From DATLFA01 sp039934635 (GTDB lineage Bacteria; Actinomycetota; Acidimicrobiia; Acidimicrobiales; WLNW01): DNA of 64,000 nucleotides. How positions within the stretch are numbered: the stretch's first letter is position 1; each line of letters starts with the position of its first letter. The translations under genes were made by a program, and so were the position numbers. The notes beneath the pieces were generated by a model. That model was not told where the DNA came from. It was given only the letters and a program-made list of their open reading frames with translations, and did no database searches. The stretch is taken from assembly GCA_039934635.1 (NCBI GenBank), contig JBDTLT010000009.1:8366-72365 (forward strand), read 5' to 3'. Below are positions 15,269 to 23,867 of this stretch, one piece after another.

Positions 15269-17587
15269 TCAGCGGCGCCACACGCGCAGGCGACCGTCGT
15301 CGCCCTCGCCGTTGATGGCGCGCCACACCTTTTCGGCGGTGCAGGGCATGTCGATGTGGCGCACCCCGAGGTGCGCGACTGCGTCGAGTACGGCGTTGTG
15401 CACCGCGGCGGTCGAACCGATCGTCCCTGATTCGCCGATGCCCTTTGCGCCGAGCGGGTTGATGTGCGTCGGCGTGACCGTGTGATCGAGGGTGAACGAC
15501 GGCAATTCGGCCGCGCTCACAAACGCGTAGTCGGCGAGGTTGCTCGTCAGCAGGTTGCCGAACTCGTCGTAGACGACTTCTTCGAGCAATGCCTGTGCCG
15601 CGCCCTGTGCGATGCCACCGTGCACCTGACCGTCGGCGAGCAACGGATTGATGATGGTGCCGCAATCATCGACGGCCGTGTGATCGATGAGCGTCACCTG
15701 ACCGGTGTCGCGGTCGATGTCGACCACGGCGACGTGCGCGCCGAACGGGAACGTCGAGTCGGGTCGCTCCCAGTCGATTTCGACGAACAGGCCGGTGCGC
15801 AAACCGTCGTCTTGTGGCGAAGCCGCAGCGTGCGCCTGCGCCTGCGCGTGTGAGGCGGCCTGCGCCCACGTGACGCGCTGTGAAGGCACGCCGGCCACGG
15901 CAAAACCACTGGCGTCGTGCACGATGTCGACCGCGGCGGCCTCGAGTATGTCCGCCGCGAGCAGCTTGGCCTTTTCGACGACCTGCCCGCAGGCCACGTG
16001 GATGGCGGTTCCGCCCACTTGCACCGAACGCGACGAGTAGGTGCCGACGCCGCGAGCGACCTTGTCGGTGTCGCCGTCGATGATGGTGATGTCGGCGAAG
16101 GGAATGCCCAACGCGTCCGCTGCGATCTGGCTGTAGGTCGTCTTGTGACCCTGACCGTGCGAAAACGTTCCGACTTTGATGGTGGCCTTGCCGTCGGCAT
16201 CGATCTCGACGTCGGCGAACTCGGTCGGTCCCGCGCCGGCAGTGACCTCGACGTAGACCGCCACGCCGACGCCAAGGAGGTGGCGGTCGTCGCGGGCGCG
16301 TCGCTCGGCTTGCTCACGTCGGCGCTCGGCATAACCCGAGAGCGTGAGCACACGATCGAGCGCCGCGTGATAGTCGCCGGTGTCGTACACCGCGCCGGTC
16401 GGTGTTGTGTAAGGGAACCGGTCTTTGGCGATGAAGTTGCGCCGACGGATCTCGATCGGATCAAGTTCGAGCTCGCCGGCGAGCACGTCGAGGGCCCGTT
16501 CCACGAGACACGCGGCTTCGGGGCGACCGGCACCACGATACGCAGTCGGCGGCGCGGTGTTCGTGGCGACTGCGATCGCCGACGATGTCGCGCGCGGCAC
16601 GGCGTAGACACCCGCGAGCATGCGTCCGGTCAACGTCACCAGGTACGCATTGACCGCGGGGTAGGCACCACCATCGCCGAGCAGATCGGCGTGGATCGCG
16701 GTCAAGATGCCGTCGCGCGTTGCCGCCATGCGTACGCGTTGTCGTTGGCCGCGGCCATGGACCGCCAACATGTTCTCGGTTCGCGTCTGACGCCACCGCA
16801 CGGGGCGTTGCAGTTGGCGGGCCAACGAGCACGCGATGACGTACTCGGCTTCGGGGACCGACTTCGCGCCGAACCCGCCACCGACCGCGGGTGCGATCAC
16901 GTGCACCTTGTCCTTCGCCAGCCCGAGCAACGACGCGAGACCGTCGCGTACCGCGTGCGGTGACTGCGTCGACACGTAGACGGTGAGTTGGTCGCCGTCG
17001 GGGATCGCGAGGATGTTGTTCGATTCGAGGGGCGCCACCGCGACCCGCTGGTTGTCGAACCACACGTCGACGACGATGTCGGCGCCCTCAGTGAGATCGG
17101 CGGGCTCGAACTCGCCCAACCGCAAAACCTCATTGGAGGCGAGGTCGGCGAAGAGCCTCGGCGCGTCGCTTTCGATCGCCCGCTCGACATCGACCACGGC
17201 GTCGAGTGGCTCGTAGTCGACGACTACGGCTTCGACCGCGTCGACCGCCAACGTTTGCGACTCGGCCGCCACGACCGCGATGGGTTCACCGATGAAACGG
17301 GTGAATCCATTGGCGAGCGGCGGACGAAGCGCCGCCGCGGGTACCGGCACCGGAGAAAATCCGGGGATGAACGACACGTCGTCGTAGAGGAGCACTGCGT
17401 GCACACCGGCCATCTCGCGGGCGGCGTCGACATCGACGGACACGAGGCGGGCGTGCGCCACGTTGGAACGTACGAACGCCAACTCGAGGGCGGGGGTCTC
17501 GGTGACGATGTCGCCGACATAGCGCGCTGCACCGCGCACGAGTTGAGGATCTTCGATACGACGGATGCGTTGTCCGATGAGCGCCAT
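15269..17587 (-). CDS. xanthine dehydrogenase-family molybdopterin-binding subunit
   Basis: The 772-residue protein starts at the ATG 17587 (MALIGQRIRRIEDPQLV, the usual family N-terminus); an in-frame start 21 bases upstream is less likely. Conserved elements are AVGGGFGAKS (molybdopterin binding), AYRGAGRPEA (active-site loop), GQGHKTTYSQIAADALG, and KGIGESGTIGS with the catalytic Glu. The loop is AYRGAGR rather than AYRCSFR, so it is not a form I CO dehydrogenase. No [2Fe-2S] or FAD subunit gene is next to it, which is unusual because these enzymes are normally three-subunit. It is 50 bases downstream of a class II aldolase-like gene on the same strand. A paralog lies at 56664. Confidence 0.93.
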   Translation of the reverse strand: MALIGQRIRRIEDPQLVRGAARYVGDIVTETPALELAFVRSNVAHARLVSVDVDAAREMAGVHAVLLYDDVSFIPGFSPVPVPAAALRPPLANGFTRFIGEPIAVVAAESQTLAVDAVEAVVVDYEPLDAVVDVERAIESDAPRLFADLASNEVLRLGEFEPADLTEGADIVVDVWFDNQRVAVAPLESNNILAIPDGDQLTVYVSTQSPHAVRDGLASLLGLAKDKVHVIAPAVGGGFGAKSVPEAEYVIACSLARQLQRPVRWRQTRTENMLAVHGRGQRQRVRMAATRDGILTAIHADLLGDGGAYPAVNAYLVTLTGRMLAGVYAVPRATSSAIAVATNTAPPTAYRGAGRPEAACLVERALDVLAGELELDPIEIRRRNFIAKDRFPYTTPTGAVYDTGDYHAALDRVLTLSGYAERRREQAERRARDDRHLLGVGVAVYVEVTAGAGPTEFADVEIDADGKATIKVGTFSHGQGHKTTYSQIAADALGIPFADITIIDGDTDKVARGVGTYSSRSVQVGGTAIHVACGQVVEKAKLLAADILEAAAVDIVHDASGFAVAGVPSQRVTWAQAASHAQAQAHAAASPQDDGLRTGLFVEIDWERPDSTFPFGAHVAVVDIDRDTGQVTLIDHTAVDDCGTIINPLLADGQVHGGIAQGAAQALLEEVVYDEFGNLLTSNLADYAFVSAAELPSFTLDHTVTPTHINPLGAKGIGESGTIGSTAAVHNAVLDAVAHLGVRHIDMPCTAEKVWRAINGEGDDGRLRVWRR

Positions 17588-17637
17588 GAACCCATGGTCG
17601 CACACCACCCACGCGTGGTGGGTACTGGCCTTCTGCG

Positions 17638-18384
17638 TCAGTCGAGCAAGCGCGGATCGTCTCGCAGTTCTTGGCGAACCATCGCTTCCCAGAACCCGAT
17701 GAAGTTATCGCCTTGTGACGCAGCCATACGCTCGACGTAGGACGGCGGCAGCGCCGGGACCAGCGGATTTCCGGCGGCACGAATATGCCATCCGTGCTTG
17801 CACCGTTGTTCGAGCGCAACCGCCCGTTGATGCACGGCCCGCGCACTGTTGCCGAGCACGAACACACCATGGCCGGCGAGTAGCGCGATCTCCGCGGACC
17901 CCATCTTTTCGACGGCCTTGCGCGCCGAGCTCGCGTCGTTGACCGCGCCGTCGTATTCGTCGACCAACACGAGCTGGCCGCCACCCAGTGACGAACTCTG
18001 ATCCATCGCCGGCGGGACCTCGCCCATGTCGGCCCATACCGTGCCGAAGACGGGATGGTTGTGCATCGCCCAATGGACGCCGGGCCGCAGCTTGTGCAAT
18101 TGCAGGTGCAACGGGATACCGGGCGGCACCGGCCAATCGCCTTCGATGACATTGCCTTCGAGATCTATGCGAATCACGTCGTGCGCACGGAACTCGTTCC
18201 ACAACAGGTGCCACGGATTGCACAACAGAGTGCCGTCACCGAGGTTGAAGGTGATGTGCCCGGCAAGGTGATCGTTGTAGCCCTCGCGCCAGAGGGTGCG
18301 GGCCAACAACACGATCTCTTCGCGTGGCGAGAGATCGGGCATCAGCTTCTCGGAGGTGGGCTGGAACGACATCATGTCCCCCAT
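17638..18384 (-). CDS. class II aldolase/adducin family protein
   Basis: From the ATG at 18384 (AAGGA ribosome site 9 bases before it) the product is 248 residues; starts at 18408, 18375 or 18372 are also possible. HITFNLGDGTLLCNP, MHNHPVFGT (two zinc His) and LLAGHGVFVLG (third His) are class II aldolase motifs. Members are zinc aldolases such as fuculose-phosphate aldolase, epimerases or decarboxylases; this one sits with the larger group of uncharacterised oxidoreductase-linked members. It is divergent from the TauD gene, with 44 bases between the starts. Confidence 0.9.
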   Translation of the reverse strand: MGDMMSFQPTSEKLMPDLSPREEIVLLARTLWREGYNDHLAGHITFNLGDGTLLCNPWHLLWNEFRAHDVIRIDLEGNVIEGDWPVPPGIPLHLQLHKLRPGVHWAMHNHPVFGTVWADMGEVPPAMDQSSSLGGGQLVLVDEYDGAVNDASSARKAVEKMGSAEIALLAGHGVFVLGNSARAVHQRAVALEQRCKHGWHIRAAGNPLVPALPPSYVERMAASQGDNFIGFWEAMVRQELRDDPRLLD

Positions 18385-18428
18385 CGTTCGGAATCCTTCA
18401 TCATACAATTTTCGCTTACTCTGGCCGT

Positions 18429-19256
18429 ATGCCGAATGCCGTACTCACTGTTCGTCCTGCTGCAGGCGCCCTCGGTGCCGTTGTGGAAGGAGCCGATCTG
18501 AGCCGACCCCTCGGCCCCGACGGGGTCGACCAACTGCACCAGTTGCTGCTCGAGCACCTCGTCTTGTTCTTCCCCGGCCAAGACCTCGACGACGACCAAC
18601 ACCTGCAGTTCTCGCTCCAATTCGGCGACTACTACACCCATCCCATCGCGCGGGCCGCGAACCTCGGCGCCCGGGTCGGTCACATCGTCGACGACGTCGA
18701 CCACCCGCCGTTTCAGGACGAGTACCACACCGACGTCAGCTGGGACTCGGTGCCGCCGACCTTCGGGGTCCTGCGCATGATCGACCGCCCGGCGCGTGGC
18801 GGCGACACGATATTCGCCAACATGTACACCGCCTACGACCGGCTTTCCGACACGATGAAGGGATGCGTCGACGGTCTGACGGCCTGGCACGACATGGGCG
18901 AGGGCAAAGCCTTTCGTAGCAAGTCGGGCAACTCTGCCACCGACATGGCGGCCGAGCTACAACCCGGTGCCGAGCATCCGGTTGTCGGCGTGCATCCGGT
19001 GACCGGCCGGCGCTATCTCTACGTCAACCGCGGGTTCACCCGGCGCATCTGCGGTATGCACAAGAACGAAAGCGATGCGCTCGTGCGCTGCCTCGCCGAC
19101 CACGCCATCAACCCCAACTTTCAGGTGCGCTGGAATTGGACGGTCGGCGACGTGGTCTTGTGGGACGAACGTTGCACCCAACACTTCGCGGTGGCCGATC
19201 ACTACCCGCAGCGGCGAGAGACCGCTCGCGTCAACGTCACGTCGCCGACGCTCTGA
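18429..19256 (+). CDS. TauD/TfdA-family Fe(II)/2-oxoglutarate dioxygenase
   Basis: The 275-residue protein has His100-x-Asp102 (EYHTDVSW) and a distal His252 in WDERCTQHFAVADHYP, making the 2-His-1-carboxylate iron site. The Arg that binds 2-oxoglutarate lies in the ETARVNVTS tail. The VVEGADLSRPL start is typical. Family members hydroxylate sulfonates, phenoxyacids and other small acids with succinate release. The ATG at 18429 begins the conserved domain; the frame is open upstream but runs antisense to the aldolase gene. It ends 3 bases before a convergent lipoprotein gene. Confidence 0.93.
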   Translation: MPNAVLTVRPAAGALGAVVEGADLSRPLGPDGVDQLHQLLLEHLVLFFPGQDLDDDQHLQFSLQFGDYYTHPIARAANLGARVGHIVDDVDHPPFQDEYHTDVSWDSVPPTFGVLRMIDRPARGGDTIFANMYTAYDRLSDTMKGCVDGLTAWHDMGEGKAFRSKSGNSATDMAAELQPGAEHPVVGVHPVTGRRYLYVNRGFTRRICGMHKNESDALVRCLADHAINPNFQVRWNWTVGDVVLWDERCTQHFAVADHYPQRRETARVNVTSPTL

Positions 19257-19259
19257 GTC

Positions 19260-20459
19260 TCAGGGACTCGGTACACCGAGCAACAGAACCCGCGACGATC
19301 CGTTCGCCCACAACCCATCGGCCGATGGCCCGGTTGCGTCGCGGTTCGTACCGGTCAGATCGAACGCCGTCGTAACCGTTCCTCGCGTCACGTCGACCAG
19401 CGCCAGGCCGTCCGCGCTGATCGCCTTCGCCGACGACGCGACATAACGCAGGTAGACGAGATTGTTCACCGCGCCGGCGACAGAGGCGGATGCGAAGTCG
19501 GCCGGCAGCATCGTCTTCGCGCCGGTTGTGCCCACGAGCGCGAGCGGCTTCGCGGCTTCGACCTTGAAGCCGTCGACCGTCGTGGGGGCCGGCGCCTCCT
19601 TCATCGTCAATTGCAGCGTCGGATCGGTTGCGCCCGCCTCGAGTCGCACGAACACACCGGTCCGCTCGCTCTTCGGACGTTGGAGATCGACCAGGTATCC
19701 GTCGTCGAGCGCCGATGCATTGACCATGCGGTTGGTCGCACCGATGTCGATGGCCTCGTCCACGAACCGGAACGTCGTCAGGTCGACCGTGCGCCGGACG
19801 ATGTACGGGATGCGGTCACCGTCCACCGCGCCGTCGGCGAACAAGAAGCTGAAGCGATGATCGTCCACGACCTGAAGGCTGTTGGTGAAGAGCGAATGCG
19901 ACGAATCGATCGCGCTGGTCGTGTAGTAGTTCTTGCCCTTCGTGTCGTAGCTCTCGATCAGCACATCGGTGCCGACACCCTCTCGCGCGTCGTCGCCGAC
20001 GTCGGCCGTCGACGCGCGCAAGGCAACGACCCAACCTGACCCGACGGCGACATGCGGCACGCCGGCGGTCGCGATCGGTCTCCACGAGGGGTCGCGGCCG
20101 ACTTCCTCGACCGTCCACCCCTTGTTGACGCGCAGGTACTTCGCCGCGTCGTCTTCCATCGCGACGACGAACGGACCGCTGGTGCCATTCGTGATCGCGA
20201 GCAACACGCCGTTTTGGTTCGTGGCGGTTACCGAACCGGCTTTGAGCGCTTCGAAGCTGCTCGACGATTTCAGCGGGACGTAGTGGCCCTTGTCGTCCCC
20301 GTCGAGGATCGGCGAGCCCAGTTCACCGCCGGGCGCCGCCGTCTCGATCGAAGGCCCCAACGATGTGTGCGCCGGATCGCCCGAGGACTCGGCCTTCTTG
20401 CCCGAACAGGCGCCGACCACGAAAACCAGTGCCATCACTGCGGCCAGTGCCCGTTTCAT
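19260..20459 (-). CDS. lipoprotein of unknown function
   Basis: The 399-residue product has a lipoprotein signal peptide (MKRALAAVMALVFVVGAC, lipobox VGAC at Cys18-19). Charged and Ser-rich residues follow, then a mainly beta domain without motifs I recognise. Repeated strands such as VAVGSGWVVALRAST and LVYLRYVASSAKAISADG hint at a propeller-like fold. It is the last gene of the five-gene minus-strand operon that begins with the WXG100 protein, 39 bases after the formylglycine-generating enzyme. A surface role within that unit is possible but unproved. Confidence 0.75.
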   Translation of the reverse strand: MKRALAAVMALVFVVGACSGKKAESSGDPAHTSLGPSIETAAPGGELGSPILDGDDKGHYVPLKSSSSFEALKAGSVTATNQNGVLLAITNGTSGPFVVAMEDDAAKYLRVNKGWTVEEVGRDPSWRPIATAGVPHVAVGSGWVVALRASTADVGDDAREGVGTDVLIESYDTKGKNYYTTSAIDSSHSLFTNSLQVVDDHRFSFLFADGAVDGDRIPYIVRRTVDLTTFRFVDEAIDIGATNRMVNASALDDGYLVDLQRPKSERTGVFVRLEAGATDPTLQLTMKEAPAPTTVDGFKVEAAKPLALVGTTGAKTMLPADFASASVAGAVNNLVYLRYVASSAKAISADGLALVDVTRGTVTTAFDLTGTNRDATGPSADGLWANGSSRVLLLGVPSP

Positions 20460-20498
20460 CCCCCTCGTATCGGCGCGCGGATGGGTTTGTTTGAGGGA

Positions 20499-21389
20499 TT
20501 AGCCGGCGCAGCGGAAGCTCAGGTTGCCCGTCGTGCTGTCCGGGCTGTTCGAACTGCGGGCGGGCACCCGAAATCGGAAGCAATACGACTCGTGGCACAA
20601 GAACGACCCACCCCGCATCACGCGTTGGGTGCCGTGGGGCGGTCCGGTCGGGTTGCGTCGGGGCCCGTCACGGTGGAATTCGGCGTCGAACCAGTCGTGG
20701 CACCACTCCCAGGCGTTGCCCACGACGTTGTACAGGCCGTAGCCATTGGGGGCGAAGGTGTCGACCGGCGCCGTGCCGTAATAGCCGTCCTCGACGGTGT
20801 TGACGTTCGGGAACGTGCCCTGCCACACGTTGCACTGATGGCGTCCGTCGACCAACACCTCGTCACCCCACGGGTAGCGCTTGCCCTCGAGGCCGCCGCG
20901 CGCGGCGAACTCCCACTCGGCTTCGGTCGGCAGCCGCAGGCCGACCCACGCGCAATACGCCTGCGCGTCATCCCACGAGACATGCAACACCGGATGATCG
21001 AGGCGGTCCGCGAGATCGGACTGCGGGCCTTCGGGATGGCGCCACTGCGCACCGAAGACCTGACGCCACCATTCGGCCCCCACCACCCCCCGAGTCTCGA
21101 CGAAGTCGTCGGGCAACAGACCGGCGAACACGAACGACCAACCAAACCGCTCGGCGTCGGTGACGTGTCCCGTGGCGTCGACGAACGTCGCGAATTGCCC
21201 ATTCGTCACCGCGTATCGATCGATGGAGAACGCGTCGACCGTCACCCGCCGCGCCGGGCCCTCGCCATCACCCGGATAGTCAGGGCCGCCATCGTTTCCC
21301 ATGGTGAATTCGCCACCATCGAGGCGCACGAGTGAGTGGGCGTTGCGGTTGTCGGGCACCGCTCCAGCACAGCCCAGCCGCCACGGCAT
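20499..21389 (-). CDS. formylglycine-generating enzyme (SUMF1/FGE-type sulfatase-activating oxidase)
   Basis: The 296-residue protein has the FGE-sulfatase domain: a start at GGEFTMG, middle RYAVTNGQFATFV and LPTEAEWEFAARGG. The C-terminal active-site block is GGSFLCHESYCFRFR with Cys265 and Cys270. This copper-binding Cys pair separates true FGEs from EgtB/PvdO relatives. FGE converts a Cys in CxPxR of sulfatases to formylglycine. No sulfatase gene is in the window, so its client is elsewhere or unusual. The ATG lies 6 bases after the stop of the 474-residue protein upstream, placing it in the WXG100 operon. No signal peptide is present, so it should act in the cytoplasm. Confidence 0.9.
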   Translation of the reverse strand: MPWRLGCAGAVPDNRNAHSLVRLDGGEFTMGNDGGPDYPGDGEGPARRVTVDAFSIDRYAVTNGQFATFVDATGHVTDAERFGWSFVFAGLLPDDFVETRGVVGAEWWRQVFGAQWRHPEGPQSDLADRLDHPVLHVSWDDAQAYCAWVGLRLPTEAEWEFAARGGLEGKRYPWGDEVLVDGRHQCNVWQGTFPNVNTVEDGYYGTAPVDTFAPNGYGLYNVVGNAWEWCHDWFDAEFHRDGPRRNPTGPPHGTQRVMRGGSFLCHESYCFRFRVPARSSNSPDSTTGNLSFRCAG

Positions 21390-21395
21390 GGCAAC

Positions 21396-22820
21396 TCAGC
21401 GAACGTCGAGCGTCTCGACCGTGAACTTGGCGCCGTTGCCCATCCACTCCATTCCGTACGTGCTCTTGTCCATTCGCCGCAGTGTGGCTTGCTCGATCGT
21501 CACCCGGTGGCCCAATAGTTTCTCGAGTGCATCGAGCGAGTCGGGCAACTGCAACGGGTTCGTGAGTCCGTCGACGAGTTGCTGCGCCGCGGGATGGGTC
21601 TCCGGGTCGCGGAGATCGATGACCGCAGTGTGGCGTTCGATGTTCTTACCGATCTCGGCGACGATCGTCAGTTCGATGCGCGAGAAGTCGCCGGTGGCGG
21701 TATCGCGAACCAGGCCGACCTTCAGCTCGGCTCCGGCGAGCTTGGAGAGATCGAGCCCGAACAAGCGGTACGTGATCGGCGTCGCGACCTCGCCCCTGAC
21801 GTCCATGTAGTAGGTCTTTTGATCCGGGCGTTGTTCGACGCCCACAACCGCGCGCCCGTTGAGCGAGACGCCCACTTTGCCCTTGACGGGGATCTTCTTC
21901 ACCAACGACGCCAACGGTCCCAACGGACCGAGCGGGTTCAACCCCGCGCCCGCGCTGACGCCCGCGGTGACGCCGCCTTCGGTGAACTGGCTCAAGGGTT
22001 GCGGCCTCGTCCAGTTGAGCCGCTTGCGCAGCGCCGTGATGGCGTCATGCGCTTTCCACAGCGGCAGGTGGTCGACGACGCCGACCACTTTCTTGGTGAT
22101 GCCCGTGACCGCACCCGGCTGGCCGAGAACACCCGGCAATGTGAAGCGACGCGCCGCGAAGTCGAGCAGATCGCTGGCCATGAACTCGTCGAGCTCGTCG
22201 GCACCGATCTCGTAGGTCGTGCCGTGGGCCAAGAGCACCTCGATCCACGCCTTTGCCGAGGCTCCCGTTGTCGTCGTCGACTTGCCGGTGTGGAATTCGC
22301 TGTCCATGCCGCCGCTCGACGCGAGGCCGAAAGCTCCCTCCTCGATGCGCGTCACGCGTAGCCGGCCGCTGTGCAGGTGTTCGACCCGCACCATGTAGGA
22401 CGCGTCGAGCTTGAGACCGGTAACCGCCAAGAGCGGGATGTACACGCCCGCGGCCACGGTGTACAGCTTGATCGACTCTACGGGATCACACGGCGAGTCG
22501 AAGCCCAACGCAGTCGAGGCACCCAACCGACACGCCGCGGCATCGATGGTCACGGAACGCGCCACGCTCAGCAATGACGTCTGCAGCGCGAGGTCGAGAA
22601 CCAGCCCTTGTGCCGTGTCGGCGCGGCCGCGCAAGACCGCTCCGGTTTGCACGAGTTCGCCGGCAAGGCCCCGCATGATCTCGGGCATCGATGACGCGAG
22701 TTCACTGTCGAAGACCGCCCGGCCGATGTCGAGTGCGAGAACATCCGCAAGGTCGGCCGTAGCGACCAATCGATCGGCGAGAAGGCGCACGCCTTCGGGT
22801 TGCATGCCGGTGAAGGCCAC
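21396..22820 (-). CDS. unknown 474-residue protein in a WXG100 operon
   Basis: I do not recognise this protein. Residues 1-95 are predicted alpha-helical (MQPEGVRLLADRLVATADLADVLALD...), much like the N-terminal helical domains that precede toxin or effector regions in type VII substrates. The remainder is mixed, with a Gly-rich stretch (GVSAGAGLNPLGPLGPLASL) and a beta-rich C-terminal region. No catalytic motif or signal peptide is clear. Its place, 33 bases after a helical protein and 6 bases before FGE, suggests a role in the same unit, perhaps as a secreted or surface protein. Confidence 0.65.
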   Translation of the reverse strand: MAFTGMQPEGVRLLADRLVATADLADVLALDIGRAVFDSELASSMPEIMRGLAGELVQTGAVLRGRADTAQGLVLDLALQTSLLSVARSVTIDAAACRLGASTALGFDSPCDPVESIKLYTVAAGVYIPLLAVTGLKLDASYMVRVEHLHSGRLRVTRIEEGAFGLASSGGMDSEFHTGKSTTTTGASAKAWIEVLLAHGTTYEIGADELDEFMASDLLDFAARRFTLPGVLGQPGAVTGITKKVVGVVDHLPLWKAHDAITALRKRLNWTRPQPLSQFTEGGVTAGVSAGAGLNPLGPLGPLASLVKKIPVKGKVGVSLNGRAVVGVEQRPDQKTYYMDVRGEVATPITYRLFGLDLSKLAGAELKVGLVRDTATGDFSRIELTIVAEIGKNIERHTAVIDLRDPETHPAAQQLVDGLTNPLQLPDSLDALEKLLGHRVTIEQATLRRMDKSTYGMEWMGNGAKFTVETLDVR

Positions 22821-22853
22821 GGTTGTCCAGTCTCATGATCATCGAATCGGTCA

Positions 22854-23279
22854 TCAGTGCGAATTCGCAGACACCCAGTCGGGCGGAGTCGGCGGGGCCT
22901 CAGGTCGTCGCGGGGCCGGCCCGGGTGCCGCGACGAGATCGGGCATGAGGGCGTGTGCGTCTGCTTGCACCGCCCATCGTCGCCGCTCGCCTTCATACAC
23001 ATCGTTGGCGCTGTCGAATTCGCCCAGCGCCGCCTGATATGCCGCACACGTCTCGGCACGGCGGCGACACGTCGCCGCGAGATCGCGCAGATCGTCGGCC
23101 CGATTGCGCAGCGTGCCCCGCAAGTGGTCGAACCACAGGCTCAATTCGATCGTGAGCAGTCCACCTACGAGCACACCTTCGTGGAGTAGATCGTGGGGGC
23201 CGAGGAACATCTCGTCGACGAGTACCGCCGACCGATCGAACTCGCCGGCCGCGCGTTCGAAGTCACCTTGCGTGGGCAT
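22854..23279 (-). CDS. small helical protein, possible WXG100/ESX-associated partner
   Basis: This 141-residue protein is almost wholly helical, with an Arg-rich amphipathic stretch (RNRADDLRDLAATCRRRAETC) and a Pro-rich tail (PAPRRPEAPPTPP). It starts 7 bases after the WXG100 gene. Size, position and helix content resemble small chaperone-like or Esx-type partners. There is no W-x-G motif, so membership is not established. Confidence 0.65.
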   Translation of the reverse strand: MPTQGDFERAAGEFDRSAVLVDEMFLGPHDLLHEGVLVGGLLTIELSLWFDHLRGTLRNRADDLRDLAATCRRRAETCAAYQAALGEFDSANDVYEGERRRWAVQADAHALMPDLVAAPGPAPRRPEAPPTPPDWVSANSH

Positions 23280-23286
23280 CGCGTGA

Positions 23287-23775
23287 TCAGGCGACCGAGA
23301 GACCGGTGTTCATCACCATGTCGAGGTTCGCTCGTTGTCCTTGGACGGCGCTGCTCATGGTCTGCGTCGAACTCTGCGCGTTCACGAGCGAGCTCGCCAA
23401 CTGCTGTGCGTAGTCCGTCAAGGATGCCGCCATCTGATCGATCGCCCGGTGGAAGTCGGCAAACGTTTCTTTCGTCGTCGTCTCGGCCTGTTGCATCGAG
23501 GCGTCGAACTGCTGGTAGGCACCACGAAAACGCTCGGCATTGGCGCCGGTCCATTGGGCCGACGTCGACGAGGTGCTCGCGGCCCGTACCGACTCGCGCA
23601 AGGTGTCCATCTGCGTGGTGATGCGCTGCAGGGCGGTGGTGGCCGCCGTGCGGACCGACTCGACGACCTGATTGGTGTCGGCGGTCGAGCGGGATTGGCA
23701 ATCCGCGATGGCGCCCCCGGTGCGGTCGAGTTGACCGGCGAGCGCGCTGAGATCGTCGAGTTGTGCACCGAGCAT
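23287..23775 (-). CDS. WXG100-like protein, candidate type VII secretion substrate
   Basis: The 162-residue, fully helical protein has the turn Trp75-Thr76-Gly77 (AQWTGANAERFRGAYQQF) between two long helices, the WXG100 signature. It is longer than the usual 100 residues because of an N-terminal helix (residues 1-65). AAAGAGGACC just before the ATG gives a good ribosome site. It is the first gene of a tight operon to 19260. No EccC, EccD or other ESX machinery gene is in the window, so export would rely on a system elsewhere. Confidence 0.78.
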   Translation of the reverse strand: MLGAQLDDLSALAGQLDRTGGAIADCQSRSTADTNQVVESVRTAATTALQRITTQMDTLRESVRAASTSSTSAQWTGANAERFRGAYQQFDASMQQAETTTKETFADFHRAIDQMAASLTDYAQQLASSLVNAQSSTQTMSSAVQGQRANLDMVMNTGLSVA

Positions 23776-23810
23776 GAAAGGTCCTCTTTGGTTCGTGGGT
23801 CGAAGGATCG

Positions 23811-23827
23811 CAGTATTGAAGATACTG
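23811..23827. promoter_or_regulatory. short inverted repeat in a divergent promoter region
   Basis: CAGTAT (23811-23816) and ATACTG (23822-23827) form a 6-bp palindrome around TGAAG in the 92-base gap between the WXG100 and GlpD genes. The local sequence is AT-rich compared with its surroundings. It could be an operator for either gene; no regulator is adjacent. Confidence 0.35.
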
Positions 23828-23867
23828 AAATAGATTGAAATGACATGAAGATTCTCGCCGAGAGTGG

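Noticed and set aside
15269..17587. Carbon monoxide dehydrogenase large subunit (CoxL form I)
   Set aside because: The active-site loop is AYRGAGR, not AYRCSFR, and coxM/coxS are not adjacent.
20499..21389. Ergothioneine synthase EgtB
   Set aside because: It lacks the DinB-like N-terminal domain and has the two active-site cysteines in LCHESYC that mark FGE.
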